Position numbers and translations under genes: made by a program. DNA of 39,796 bases from Prevotellaceae bacterium (lineage in GTDB: Bacteria; Bacteroidota; Bacteroidia; Bacteroidales; Bacteroidaceae), in the NCBI GenBank assembly GCA_029219385.1, contig JAQXTH010000016.1, positions 1 through 39,796 on the forward strand, read 5' to 3'. This document shows, piece by piece, positions 1 to 7,363 of the stretch. Numbering within the stretch: position 1 is the first letter of the stretch; every line of letters begins with the position of its first letter. The notes below the pieces were generated by a model, which worked only from the letters and a program-made list of their open reading frames with translations, ran no database searches and was not told the DNA's origin.

Positions 1-102
1 ACCTTTTTCTCTTTCAAAGGCTGCTTTTGTTAAATCGGATGAAAGGTACTCTTTTAAAAGTGACAATCTTTTTGCATCACTCATTTTCTTATATTCACGC
101 AT
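1..102 (-). CDS. Transposase N-terminus, partial (IS3-like OrfA type)
   Basis: The first 34 codons of a minus-strand reading frame run off the left window edge. The peptide begins MREYKKMSDAKRLSLLKEYL and continues as a basic amphipathic helix, like the N-terminal helix-turn-helix of OrfA-type transposases. A second in-frame ATG lies at 84-82. Just upstream, near 110-141, the minus strand carries a sequence beginning TGTAGTGTACTGAAAAAG, which looks like the terminal inverted repeat of an IS3-family element (TG...CA ends). The rest of the element is outside the window, so the family is inferred from one end. It could also be another small HTH protein. Confidence 0.45.
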   Translation of the reverse strand, partial: MREYKKMSDAKRLSLLKEYLSSDLTKAAFEREKG

Positions 103-141
103 AATCGTAATGTAAAGTGTCAACTTTTTCAGTACACTACA
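1..141 (-). mobile_element. End of a putative IS3-like insertion sequence
   Basis: This segment contains the transposase start (102 downward) and a candidate terminal inverted repeat whose outer edge is near 141 (minus strand TGTAGTGTACTGAAAAAG, then TTGACA). The edge abuts a 16-bp GC-rich palindrome at 143-158. Only one end is visible, so target-site duplication and the second inverted repeat cannot be checked here. Confidence 0.4.
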
Positions 142-142
142 G

Positions 143-182
143 ATTTCCGGCCGGAAATATTTCGTTAGGTCCGCTCGCGTTG
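143..182 (+). repeat. GC-rich dispersed repeat, left copy, with palindrome
   Basis: ATTTCCGGCCGGAAAT (143-158) is a perfect 16-bp palindrome. From 151 to 182 the sequence (CCGGAAAT..., ending GTCCGCTCGCGTTG) matches 39472-39503 at 25 of 32 positions without gaps, in the same orientation. Both copies lie between genes. This is what a REP-like intergenic repeat family would look like; its function is unknown. Confidence 0.6.
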
Positions 183-217
183 TTTTTTCCCAGTAGATCA
201 GTGATGAGAGGAGGAAT

Positions 218-244
218 AAAAAAACCGAGGAGCGGCTTTTTTTT
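218..244 (+). terminator. Weak, possibly bidirectional terminator
   Basis: A run of seven A's, CCG, AGGAG, CGG, C and then eight T's can fold into a short stem with one bulge (225-227 with 233-235, extended by A:T pairs). The T-run is typical but the GC core is only 3 bp. It would separate the IS/repeat region from sppA transcription. Confidence 0.35.
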
Positions 245-274
245 GTTTGGTTTGCAAAAAAAACGTTATCTTTG
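242..274 (+). promoter_or_regulatory. Bacteroidetes-type promoter for sppA-lpxK-thiL
   Basis: The -7 box TATCTTTG (267-274) fits TAnnTTTG, with TTTG at 242-245, 21 nt upstream. Transcription would start near 280 and give a leader of about 130 nt before the sppA ATG at 412. I see no ribosome-binding site or clear riboswitch in that leader (275-411). Confidence 0.5.
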
Positions 275-411
275 CTTTTTCAAGCGAAGATGGGCTACAC
301 AAAAATAGTTTTCAGCTCGCTATACCTTATTTATATATATAAGATGAAGAGACAAAAAAGGTTTGAATAGATTGTTTTAGAATATTTGTTTGTTAAGATA
401 AGTATCAGATA

Positions 412-2217
412 ATGGGATGCAAGAGTAACAACGGCACCGGTTGTGGCGTGGTGCGTTTTTTGATGAATGTATTGTCTTCGTGCCTTGGCTTTACGATAGG
501 CATGATTGTATTCGCTGTGTTGACAGTGGTTGTGATTTGTGTTATTGTGTTATCCGATGGCTCGGGCGGAAGTATCAAACCCGACAGTGTGGTGGAAATA
601 CAGTTGGCGGGCATAGTGTCTGAGCGTGATAATGATGATGCTTTGACATCAGTGATAGGAGAAAGCGACCCTACCGTGAGCCTTGAAAAGACCCTCAATG
701 CCATAAAGTTGGCTAAGGATGATGATAATATTAAGGGTATCAGTATCAAGGCGGGTGTGTTGTTGTCCGACCCTGCTTCGCTTGATGAAATTCGTAATGC
801 TTTGGTTGATTTCAAGAAGTCGGGCAAGTTTGTATATGCTTATGCCGACCACTATACGCAGGGGGCATATTTTATTTGTTCGGCAGCCGACCGAGTGGTG
901 CTCAACCCGATTGGTGAGCTCGATTGGAAAGGTCTTGGTGCCACCACGGTTTATTATACCGATTTGCTTGCCAAGTTGGGCATTAAGATGCAGGTGTTTA
1001 AGGTGGGGTCGTTTAAGAGTGCGGTCGAACCTTATACGCGCACAGAAATGAGTGAGGAAAACCGTCGGCAGGTGAAAGAATATGTGGGTGACATCTGGCA
1101 AAACATGGTGACGCTTGTTTCAAAAAGCCGTGGCATTGCTCCATCAAAACTTGAGGCTCTTGCCGACCGATATATGGGACTTGCTCAAGCAGAGGATTTG
1201 AAAAAGTGTGGTTTGGTAGACACTTTGCTCTATGCCGACCAATATGACGATATGCTCAAACGGAAACTGCACGTAGACATTAAGGAAGATTTAAATAAGG
1301 TGTCGACCACGGTGATGTGTGAGTCGGTTTCAGAAATGGGTGTGGGTCATGCCGTTGCCGTGGTTTATATGGAAGGTGAGATTGTTGACTATAAGGAAAT
1401 GGGTTTTGGCGCAGAGTCGGTGGTTGACACCAAGACGATGAGGAACACCATAAAGAAACTTATTGACGACGACGAGGTGAAAGCTGTTGTGTTGCGCATC
1501 AACTCGGGTGGTGGAAGTGCCTACGCCTCTGAGCAGATTTGGCACATGGTGAAGAAGCTTGCCGGCAAAAAGCCTGTTGTGGTCTCAATGGGCGGTATGG
1601 CTGCCTCGGGTGCTTATTATATTGCGTCGGCTGCCGACAAGATTGTGGCTCAACCCACTACATTGACGGGGTCGATTGGCATTTTTGGTCTTGTGCCCGA
1701 TGTGAGCGAATTGTTGGGTGATAAACTCGGATTGAAGTTTGACGTGGTGAAAACCAACGAGTTGTCGGATTTGGGCAATTTTTCGCGACCGTTTAACGAG
1801 GCGGAGAGCCGCTTGATGCAAAACTATGTGGAAAACGGATATGGACTGTTTTTGAAGCGTGTGGCCGAGGGGCGCAAGAAGACACCTGCACAGGTTGACA
1901 GCATTGCCCAAGGACGTGTGTGGACCGGCAGTCGTGCTTTGAAGTTGGGTTTAGTGGACAAGTTGGGCTCGTTGGAGGATGCCATTGCGTTGGCCGCAAG
2001 TCGTGGCAAGATAAAGGGGGAATATGACGTGAGATACTATCCCGAGAGTGTCTCGTGGTTTGAGTCTCTCAGTATGAGTGAGACCGAGGCTCGTTTGGCC
2101 GACAAGCAATTGCGACAGATGTTGGGTGATTATTATGAGGTGTTGACGTCTTTGCGCTTCATTCGCAAGCAAGATCGCGTTCAGGCGCGCATACCTTATA
2201 TAATAAAGGTAGAATAA
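412..2217 (+). CDS. sppA: Signal peptide peptidase SppA, 67K type
   Basis: This is a membrane-bound serine protease that degrades cleaved signal peptides and, in some bacteria, other membrane-associated peptides. It has the long two-domain form (601 aa): a transmembrane segment at about residues 24-47, an N-terminal S49 domain (about 60-290) and a C-terminal S49 domain (about 310-540). The catalytic lysine is K202 in GSFKSAVEP and the catalytic serine is S399 in GGMAASGAYY, placed in the two halves as in E. coli SppA, which works with a Ser-Lys dyad. The active site should face the periplasm. It is the first gene of an apparent operon with lpxK and thiL. The ATG at 412 is followed directly by a short cytoplasmic stretch and the TM helix, which fits the family. 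Confidence 0.95.
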   Translation: MGCKSNNGTGCGVVRFLMNVLSSCLGFTIGMIVFAVLTVVVICVIVLSDGSGGSIKPDSVVEIQLAGIVSERDNDDALTSVIGESDPTVSLEKTLNAIKLAKDDDNIKGISIKAGVLLSDPASLDEIRNALVDFKKSGKFVYAYADHYTQGAYFICSAADRVVLNPIGELDWKGLGATTVYYTDLLAKLGIKMQVFKVGSFKSAVEPYTRTEMSEENRRQVKEYVGDIWQNMVTLVSKSRGIAPSKLEALADRYMGLAQAEDLKKCGLVDTLLYADQYDDMLKRKLHVDIKEDLNKVSTTVMCESVSEMGVGHAVAVVYMEGEIVDYKEMGFGAESVVDTKTMRNTIKKLIDDDEVKAVVLRINSGGGSAYASEQIWHMVKKLAGKKPVVVSMGGMAASGAYYIASAADKIVAQPTTLTGSIGIFGLVPDVSELLGDKLGLKFDVVKTNELSDLGNFSRPFNEAESRLMQNYVENGYGLFLKRVAEGRKKTPAQVDSIAQGRVWTGSRALKLGLVDKLGSLEDAIALAASRGKIKGEYDVRYYPESVSWFESLSMSETEARLADKQLRQMLGDYYEVLTSLRFIRKQDRVQARIPYIIKVE

Positions 2218-2236
2218 GAAAACTAAGTTGAGAGTG

Positions 2237-3334
2237 ATGTCGCGGCAGCGTTTTAAGACATATCCGATTTTGAGGCCTCTTGCATTTTTGTATGGGTTTG
2301 TGACAGATATGCGCAACCGTTTGTTTGACACGGGGCGCATAGAGACACGCCGTTTTGATTTGCCCATTATCAGTGTGGGCAATATCAGTGTGGGCGGCAC
2401 AGGCAAGACCCCCATGTGTGGTTATCTGCTCAACCTGCTGAGGTCAAAAGGTTTCAAGCCTGCATTGTTGTCGCGCGGATATGGTCGCAAGACCAAGGGT
2501 TTTGTTGAAGTGACAAGCAGCAGTACTTCTGCTGAGGTTGGCGACGAGCCTTTGGAACTGTATCATAAGTTTGGGGGCGGTGTTGAGGTGTGTGTGTGTG
2601 AAAATCGTTGCCGGGGAGCGGAAAAGATGTTGTCGTTTGGCAAGGACATTGGGTCATTGGTGCTCGACGATGCTTTTCAACATCGCTATATAGGTCGCAA
2701 TTTGGATATTGTTTTGACAGATTATAACCGTCTGTACACGCGCGACAGAGTGTTGCCTGAGGGGTTGTTGCGCGAGCGGAGTAAAGGTGTCGAAAGGGCA
2801 GATATAATCGTTGTGACCAAGTGTGACGATGGGTTGAAACGAGAGCAAGCCGATAGGGTCTTGGCAGAAATCAATCCCTTGCCCCACCAGCGAGTGTTTT
2901 TCACTGCGATAGATTATGAGCGCGTTGAAAATCCTTTTAGTGAGGCCGACAGGCTTGTTCGTGACACAAATAAAAATGCGCTGATATGTCGTTTGGAGCC
3001 CCTAAGATTGTTGATTTTCACGGGCATTGCCAAGCCCGACCCTTTGATAGAGCACTATAAAAAATGTTGCAACCAAGTCAATGTGTTGCGTTTTGGCGAC
3101 CATCACGACTACACCTCGAGGGAATTGGAGATGATAGTGCGCGAGGCCCACAATGCCGATATTGTCATCACAACCGACAAGGATTGGCAGCGCATTTCAA
3201 ACAAAACGCCCGATATGTTGAAAAGCAAATTGCTGATACAACACATCGGGGTGAAATTCTTGTTTGGTGGTCAACAAGAGTTTGACAATCTTATAATTGA
3301 AACAGTAAGAAGAAAAATTTTTCATAACTCATAA
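2237..3334 (+). CDS. lpxK: Tetraacyldisaccharide 4'-kinase LpxK
   Basis: LpxK transfers phosphate from ATP to the 4' position of the tetraacyldisaccharide 1-phosphate, forming lipid IVA in the Raetz pathway at the inner membrane. The protein has an N-terminal membrane-associated segment, then the P-loop GNISVGGTGKTP (about 48-59) and the family signature LLSRGYGRKTKG. At 365 aa it has the normal length. The frame is also open from a TTG at 2228 (368 aa). I prefer the ATG at 2237 because it leaves 19 nt after the sppA stop and needs no rare start. It is co-directional with sppA and thiL and presumably shares their promoter. Confidence 0.93.
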   Translation: MSRQRFKTYPILRPLAFLYGFVTDMRNRLFDTGRIETRRFDLPIISVGNISVGGTGKTPMCGYLLNLLRSKGFKPALLSRGYGRKTKGFVEVTSSSTSAEVGDEPLELYHKFGGGVEVCVCENRCRGAEKMLSFGKDIGSLVLDDAFQHRYIGRNLDIVLTDYNRLYTRDRVLPEGLLRERSKGVERADIIVVTKCDDGLKREQADRVLAEINPLPHQRVFFTAIDYERVENPFSEADRLVRDTNKNALICRLEPLRLLIFTGIAKPDPLIEHYKKCCNQVNVLRFGDHHDYTSRELEMIVREAHNADIVITTDKDWQRISNKTPDMLKSKLLIQHIGVKFLFGGQQEFDNLIIETVRRKIFHNS

Positions 3335-3349
3335 TAAAATAAAAATAGC

Positions 3350-4399
3350 ATGTCACGCACAGAAATATCTACTCTCGGTGAGTTTGGCTTGATTGAGCAT
3401 CTCACAAAAGACATTAAAATAAATAACCCGTCGACCCTCAAAGGAGTGGGTGACGATTGCGCCGTAGTTGAAGCGAGCGGCAAACAGATGGTAGTGACCA
3501 CTGATTTGTTGCTCGAGGGGGTGCATTTCGACCTCACTTATGTGCCGCTCAAACATTTGGGCTACAAGTCGGCTATTGTGAATATTTCGGATGTCTATGC
3601 CATGAATGCCAAGCCCACGCAAATGGTTGTGAGTTTGGGGGTGAGCAAGCGATTTTGTGTGGAAGACTTAGAGCAATTTTATGACGGGCTGAAACTTGCC
3701 TGTCTTACCCACGGGGTAGATCTTGTGGGCGGCGACACCACTTCGTCGCTCACCGGACTGACTATCAGCATTACCTGCATGGGCATGGTGGAGCCGGGCA
3801 AGGCTGTTTATCGTTCGGGAGCCAAAGACACCGATTTGGTTTGTGTGAGCGGTGATTTGGGCGCGGCCTATATGGGTTTGCAATTATTGGAAAGAGAGAA
3901 GACAGTCTTTCAGTCTCAGCAAGGCAAGGAGGGAAAGGGCATTGCCGATTTCAATCCCGATTTTGCCGGCAAGGAATATTTGCTTGAGCGTCAGTTGAAA
4001 CCCGAGGCACGGGGTGATATTATTGAGAAACTGAACGATGCAGGAGTTTGCCCCACGTCGATGATTGACGTGTCGGACGGTTTGTCGTCGGAGTTGCTCC
4101 ACATCTGTAAGCAGAGCGGGGTGGGGTGTGTTGTCTATGAAGAGCGCATACCGATAGACTATCAGACTTCTATGCAGGCAGAGCAGTTTAACATCAACCC
4201 GACAACCTGTGCCCTCAATGGCGGAGAGGATTATGAGTTGCTCTTCACTGTGTCGTTGTCAGACTATGAGAAAGTGAGGGACTTGGAGGGCATACACATC
4301 ATAGGGCGCATTCAGAAAGAGGCCTATGGTTGTGTGTTGGCCACCGGTGATGGCTCGGAATATCCTCTTACGGCTCAGGGCTGGAACCATTTGAGTTAG
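3350..4399 (+). CDS. thiL: Thiamine-monophosphate kinase ThiL
   Basis: ThiL is an ATP-dependent kinase converting thiamine monophosphate to the cofactor thiamine diphosphate in the cytoplasm. The AIR-synthase-like fold is recognisable: GVGDDCAVV (32-40), VTTDLLLEGVHFD (49-61), the helix AIVNISDVYAMNAKP (75-89), VGGDTT in the middle and SMIDVSDGLSSE further on, all of them nucleotide/Mg-binding segments of the family. It has full length (349 aa). It starts 15 nt after lpxK, so it probably ends the sppA-lpxK-thiL operon. No TPP riboswitch is visible, in keeping with its position inside an unrelated operon. It converges on the minus-strand gene at 4517-5230. Confidence 0.95.
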   Translation: MSRTEISTLGEFGLIEHLTKDIKINNPSTLKGVGDDCAVVEASGKQMVVTTDLLLEGVHFDLTYVPLKHLGYKSAIVNISDVYAMNAKPTQMVVSLGVSKRFCVEDLEQFYDGLKLACLTHGVDLVGGDTTSSLTGLTISITCMGMVEPGKAVYRSGAKDTDLVCVSGDLGAAYMGLQLLEREKTVFQSQQGKEGKGIADFNPDFAGKEYLLERQLKPEARGDIIEKLNDAGVCPTSMIDVSDGLSSELLHICKQSGVGCVVYEERIPIDYQTSMQAEQFNINPTTCALNGGEDYELLFTVSLSDYEKVRDLEGIHIIGRIQKEAYGCVLATGDGSEYPLTAQGWNHLS

Positions 4400-4516
4400 T
4401 ACATTGAAAAGGTTTGTTTTTTGGCAGGAGATAAAAGAGTTGTTGCTGAGCCGGATGATTTCTCCTCGCTCGCGTGGAGTGACAATAAAAATATCAGCAA
4501 CTTTCGCAGTCAAAAA

Positions 4517-5230
4517 TCAAGGAAAATTGCCCTGCATAAGTTGCATGTTGAAGCGAGCATCGCGAATATAGGTTTGCACGTCGGAGTTGTTAAGAAACGA
4601 CTCGGGGGCGCGCTTGAGGATTTTGTCTATCTGCGGAGTGATGACGGGATAGAAGTATCGCGATGTGTATTCATGAAAATATGTGGGGCCGAGAACGTTG
4701 TTTGAATTGTCAATGATGAAAGAAGTCCAAAGTTTGTCGAGTTTGTCTTGCAGCAACTCGGCTTTTTTCTCAAGGTTGTCATAGGATTTGGGATTTTCCT
4801 CCATTATTATCATGTGGGCTATTTTGCGCGAGGTGGTTTGTATCTCGCCTTGCAACCGGGCGTTTTCTTTGAGGAATTTATAGAGTCGTTCGTTGAGTGT
4901 GCCACCCTTGAGCGTACATTCGGTGTCGGTGAAGTTGATTGAGATGTTTCCTGTTTCAATCACGAGGGGCAGCAGGCTGTTGTCGCCCAAGAAAAGCCGA
5001 GCCATACAAATGGTGTCGACAATGCCTTCGAAACCGAATTTTCCATGGCTTACCTCCGATGAGTCATATGAGCAGAGACCGGCTGTAGACTCTACTTTGA
5101 GGTAGAATGTGTTGCCCTCAAAACTGTCGACAGAGGAGTTGCCGAGTATGTTGTATTGGTCGCTGCATGAAGCACACACCACCATACCCAACATTAACAT
5201 TATTATATTTTTATATCGAGAGAGGTTCAT
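4517..5230 (-). CDS. DUF4369-like lipoprotein
   Basis: This is a predicted lipoprotein of 237 aa with an N-terminal hydrophobic signal (about residues 7-21) ending in ASC, which makes C22 the likely lipidated cysteine. The segment at about 40-110 (a beta-rich run with FYLKVES and GKFGFEGIVD, followed by a LFLGD strand) resembles the DUF4369 domain found at the N-terminus of many Bacteroidetes thioredoxin-like proteins. No CxxC motif or thioredoxin domain follows. The C-terminal half (about 115-235) is helical and charged, with a coiled-coil-like stretch near 150-175. It is a single gene on the minus strand with a candidate promoter almost touching its start. The function is unknown; a cell-envelope location is likely. 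Confidence 0.75.
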   Translation of the reverse strand: MNLSRYKNIIMLMLGMVVCASCSDQYNILGNSSVDSFEGNTFYLKVESTAGLCSYDSSEVSHGKFGFEGIVDTICMARLFLGDNSLLPLVIETGNISINFTDTECTLKGGTLNERLYKFLKENARLQGEIQTTSRKIAHMIIMEENPKSYDNLEKKAELLQDKLDKLWTSFIIDNSNNVLGPTYFHEYTSRYFYPVITPQIDKILKRAPESFLNNSDVQTYIRDARFNMQLMQGNFP

Positions 5231-5240
5231 AATTCGGTTG

Positions 5241-5248
5241 CAAATATA
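5241..5248 (-). promoter_or_regulatory. -7 promoter element for the DUF4369-like gene
   Basis: On the minus strand 5248-5241 reads TATATTTG, a full match to TAnnTTTG. The predicted start point near 5235 leaves only a few nucleotides before the ATG at 5230, so the mRNA would be nearly leaderless. No good TTTG -33 element is visible at the usual distance. Confidence 0.4.
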
Positions 5249-5491
5249 TGGTTTTTGAATTATACGGGAAAAACAAAACGAGGACTTTAATATTCATTTT
5301 AGCATACTTTTTAATTTTAAACAAGCGACATTACCTTTTTTAACACAAGTATTGAAGAAAAAGTGTTTAGATTGTTTGATAATTCGGATTTTGTGTGGAA
5401 AAATTCGGTATTTATTTGTGAATAAGTGTTTTTGTATGTTTGTGGTTTGTCAATTTGAGGTGTGTGTGAATTGTAAATCATTTTTTTTGTG

Positions 5492-5499
5492 TATATTTG
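5492..5499 (+). promoter_or_regulatory. -7 promoter element for slyD-aroC
   Basis: TATATTTG is a full match to TAnnTTTG; an ATTG 18 nt upstream (5470-5473) is a weak -33 candidate. Transcription would start near 5505, leaving about 80 nt before the preferred slyD ATG at 5585. Confidence 0.5.
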
Positions 5500-5584
5500 C
5501 AAAGCGAAGATGAAAGGTGTCTTTATTGATGCCGGTATTTTCGTAGACATATTTTATAATGATAAATTTTTAAAGATAATCATA

Positions 5585-6256
5585 ATGGCCGTAAACAAGT
5601 ATTTTAGTGTGAGTTACGAACTCTATGCCGTGGAGGGAGATGAGGCTCCCGTGTTGGTTGAAAAGACGGGACGTGAACATTGTTTTGAGTTTATCACGGG
5701 GCTGGGTTTTACGCTTCCCTTGTTTGAAAACAATGTGAAAGACCTTGCCGAGGGTGACAAATTTGACTTTGTCATACCTCAAGACATGGCATATGGTTCT
5801 TATGATGAAACTAAGGTGAAGGAATTGTCTAAAGACCTGTTTCGCAATTCGGGCGGTCATTTCAGTGCCGAGACAATTTATCCGGGCAATGTGATACCCA
5901 TGGTCAACGAAGACGGAATGCACTTTGATGGTTTGGTGTTGGAGGTGAAGCAAGACACCGTGGTGATTGATTTTAACAACGAACTTGCCGGCATGGACTT
6001 GCATTTCAAGGGTGAAATAGTGAAATGCCACGAGGCTACGGCAGAAGAGATTAGCATGTTTGTGAATGCCATGAGCGGAGGCTGCGGTTGTGGTTGTGGT
6101 GATGATTGTGGCGGAGGCTGTGGTGGTGGTTGCAATCATGAGCATAAGCATGGCGACGGTGGTTGCGGCGGTCATGGCGGTCATGGTGATGGCTGTTGCG
6201 GAGGTCATGGCGGTCATGGCGACCACGGTGGTTGCGGCTGTGGGCATTGTCATTAA
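5585..6256 (+). CDS. slyD: SlyD-like FKBP-type prolyl isomerase with metal-binding tail
   Basis: This is a cytoplasmic peptidyl-prolyl cis-trans isomerase and chaperone of the SlyD class, which in E. coli also delivers nickel. The FKBP part spans about residues 5-70 and 125-150, with the inserted IF (insert-in-flap) chaperone domain between (about 70-125). The C-terminal tail (167-223) is almost entirely Gly, Cys, His and Asp and holds 12 Cys and 10 His, a strong metal-binding candidate. I start at 5585 (MAVNKYFSV), where the family normally begins. The frame is open upstream, and an ATG at 5510 would add 25 residues not typical of SlyD. aroC follows after 29 nt. Confidence 0.9.
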   Translation: MAVNKYFSVSYELYAVEGDEAPVLVEKTGREHCFEFITGLGFTLPLFENNVKDLAEGDKFDFVIPQDMAYGSYDETKVKELSKDLFRNSGGHFSAETIYPGNVIPMVNEDGMHFDGLVLEVKQDTVVIDFNNELAGMDLHFKGEIVKCHEATAEEISMFVNAMSGGCGCGCGDDCGGGCGGGCNHEHKHGDGGCGGHGGHGDGCCGGHGGHGDHGGCGCGHCH

Positions 6257-6285
6257 AAAAGCATTGATAAAGCAGATTTTAACAA

Positions 6286-7362
6286 ATGAATACATTTGGA
6301 CAGATATTTCGGCTCACTTCTTTTGGCGAGAGCCACGGCGTGGCCCTGGGCGGAGTGATAGACGGAATGCCGGCAGGCATAGACGTTGATTTAGAATTGC
6401 TTGACAAGGAAATGGCACGTCGCCGCCCGGGACAAAGTCTGCTCACCACGCCACGCAAAGAGGCCGACCAAGTGGAGATATTATCAGGCGTTTTTGAGGG
6501 AAAAACCACCGGTTGCCCGATAGGTTTCATGGTGAGAAACACCTCACAACACTCTTCGGATTATGACAATTTGAGGGATTTGTTCAGGCCCTCTCATGCA
6601 GACTTTACATATTTTTCCAAATATGGCATAAGAGACCATAGAGGTGGCGGACGCTCGTCTGCCCGTGAAACGGTGGCTCGCTGTGTGGGTGGAGCTTTCG
6701 CCAAAATGGCTCTCGCAAAATTGGGAATAGAGGTGAAAGCATTTACCCGACAGGTGGGAACAGTTTCTCTCGATGGCACATATCGTGATTATGACTTGTC
6801 GCTGACAGAGAGCAACGACGTGAGATGTCCCGATGTTGCCAAGGCTGCCGAGATGGCGGCTTTGATAAAAGAGGTGAAAGGCGTGGGCGACACCATTGGC
6901 GGAGTGATAAGTTGTGTGATAAGCGGTTGCCCCGTGGGATTGGGCGACCCGGTTTTTGGGCGTTTGCAATCGCGGTTGGCCGGTGCCATGATGTCGATAA
7001 ATGCTGTGAAAGGCTTTGAATATGGTCTGGGTTTTGAGGGCGCGAAAGGGCGTGGCAGTGAGCAAAACGATGTGTTCACCACCGATGATGGCGGTCGCAT
7101 TGTTACCCTGACCAATCGCAGTGGTGGCATACAAGGCGGCATTTCAAACGGACAGGACATCTATTTTAATGTAGCTTTTAAACCCGTGGCCACATTGCTG
7201 CGCGATCAGCAGACAGTCGATCTGCAAGGAAGACCGGTGGAGTTTAAGGCTCGCGGTCGCCACGACGCTTGTGTGTTGCCAAGAGCAGTGCCCATAGTCG
7301 AGGCAATGGCAGCAATGGTGATATTAGACAGTTATTTGATTAACAAAACCGTTAAATTATAA
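6286..7362 (+). CDS. aroC: Chorismate synthase
   Basis: AroC catalyses the last step of the shikimate pathway, converting 5-enolpyruvylshikimate-3-phosphate to chorismate with reduced FMN. Family signatures are clear: GESHG (14-18), RRRPGQ (45-50), [17 protein letters not shown] (113-129) and a C-terminal [20 protein letters not shown] segment. The length of 358 aa is normal and the conserved histidines (H17 and the His in GRHD) are present. It lies between slyD and the GH20 gene, with 29 nt before and 1 nt after, so all three are probably co-transcribed although their functions are unrelated. Confidence 0.97.
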   Translation: MNTFGQIFRLTSFGESHGVALGGVIDGMPAGIDVDLELLDKEMARRRPGQSLLTTPRKEADQVEILSGVFEGKTTGCPIGFMVRNTSQHSSDYDNLRDLFRPSHADFTYFSKYGIRDHRGGGRSSARETVARCVGGAFAKMALAKLGIEVKAFTRQVGTVSLDGTYRDYDLSLTESNDVRCPDVAKAAEMAALIKEVKGVGDTIGGVISCVISGCPVGLGDPVFGRLQSRLAGAMMSINAVKGFEYGLGFEGAKGRGSEQNDVFTTDDGGRIVTLTNRSGGIQGGISNGQDIYFNVAFKPVATLLRDQQTVDLQGRPVEFKARGRHDACVLPRAVPIVEAMAAMVILDSYLINKTVKL

Positions 7363-7363
7363 T

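Larger units (their letters stand above)
5231..5584. other. AT-rich divergent intergenic region
   Basis: This 354-nt region lies between the DUF4369-like gene and slyD. It holds the -7 elements of both genes (5241-5248 minus, 5492-5499 plus). The rest is AT-rich with no repeat, RNA gene or convincing ORF; a 77-aa minus-strand frame there overlaps the slyD promoter and has no gene-like features. Confidence 0.6.

Noticed and set aside
5317-5550. 77-aa minus-strand frame between the DUF4369-like gene and slyD
   Set aside because: It overlaps the slyD promoter, is AT-rich with no recognisable features, and has no promoter or neighbour support.
5570-6295. Long 241-aa minus-strand reading frame opposite slyD
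   Set aside because: It is the antisense of the Gly/His/Cys-rich tail and reads as low-complexity Thr/Ala/Met repeats. slyD on the plus strand has clear family homology.
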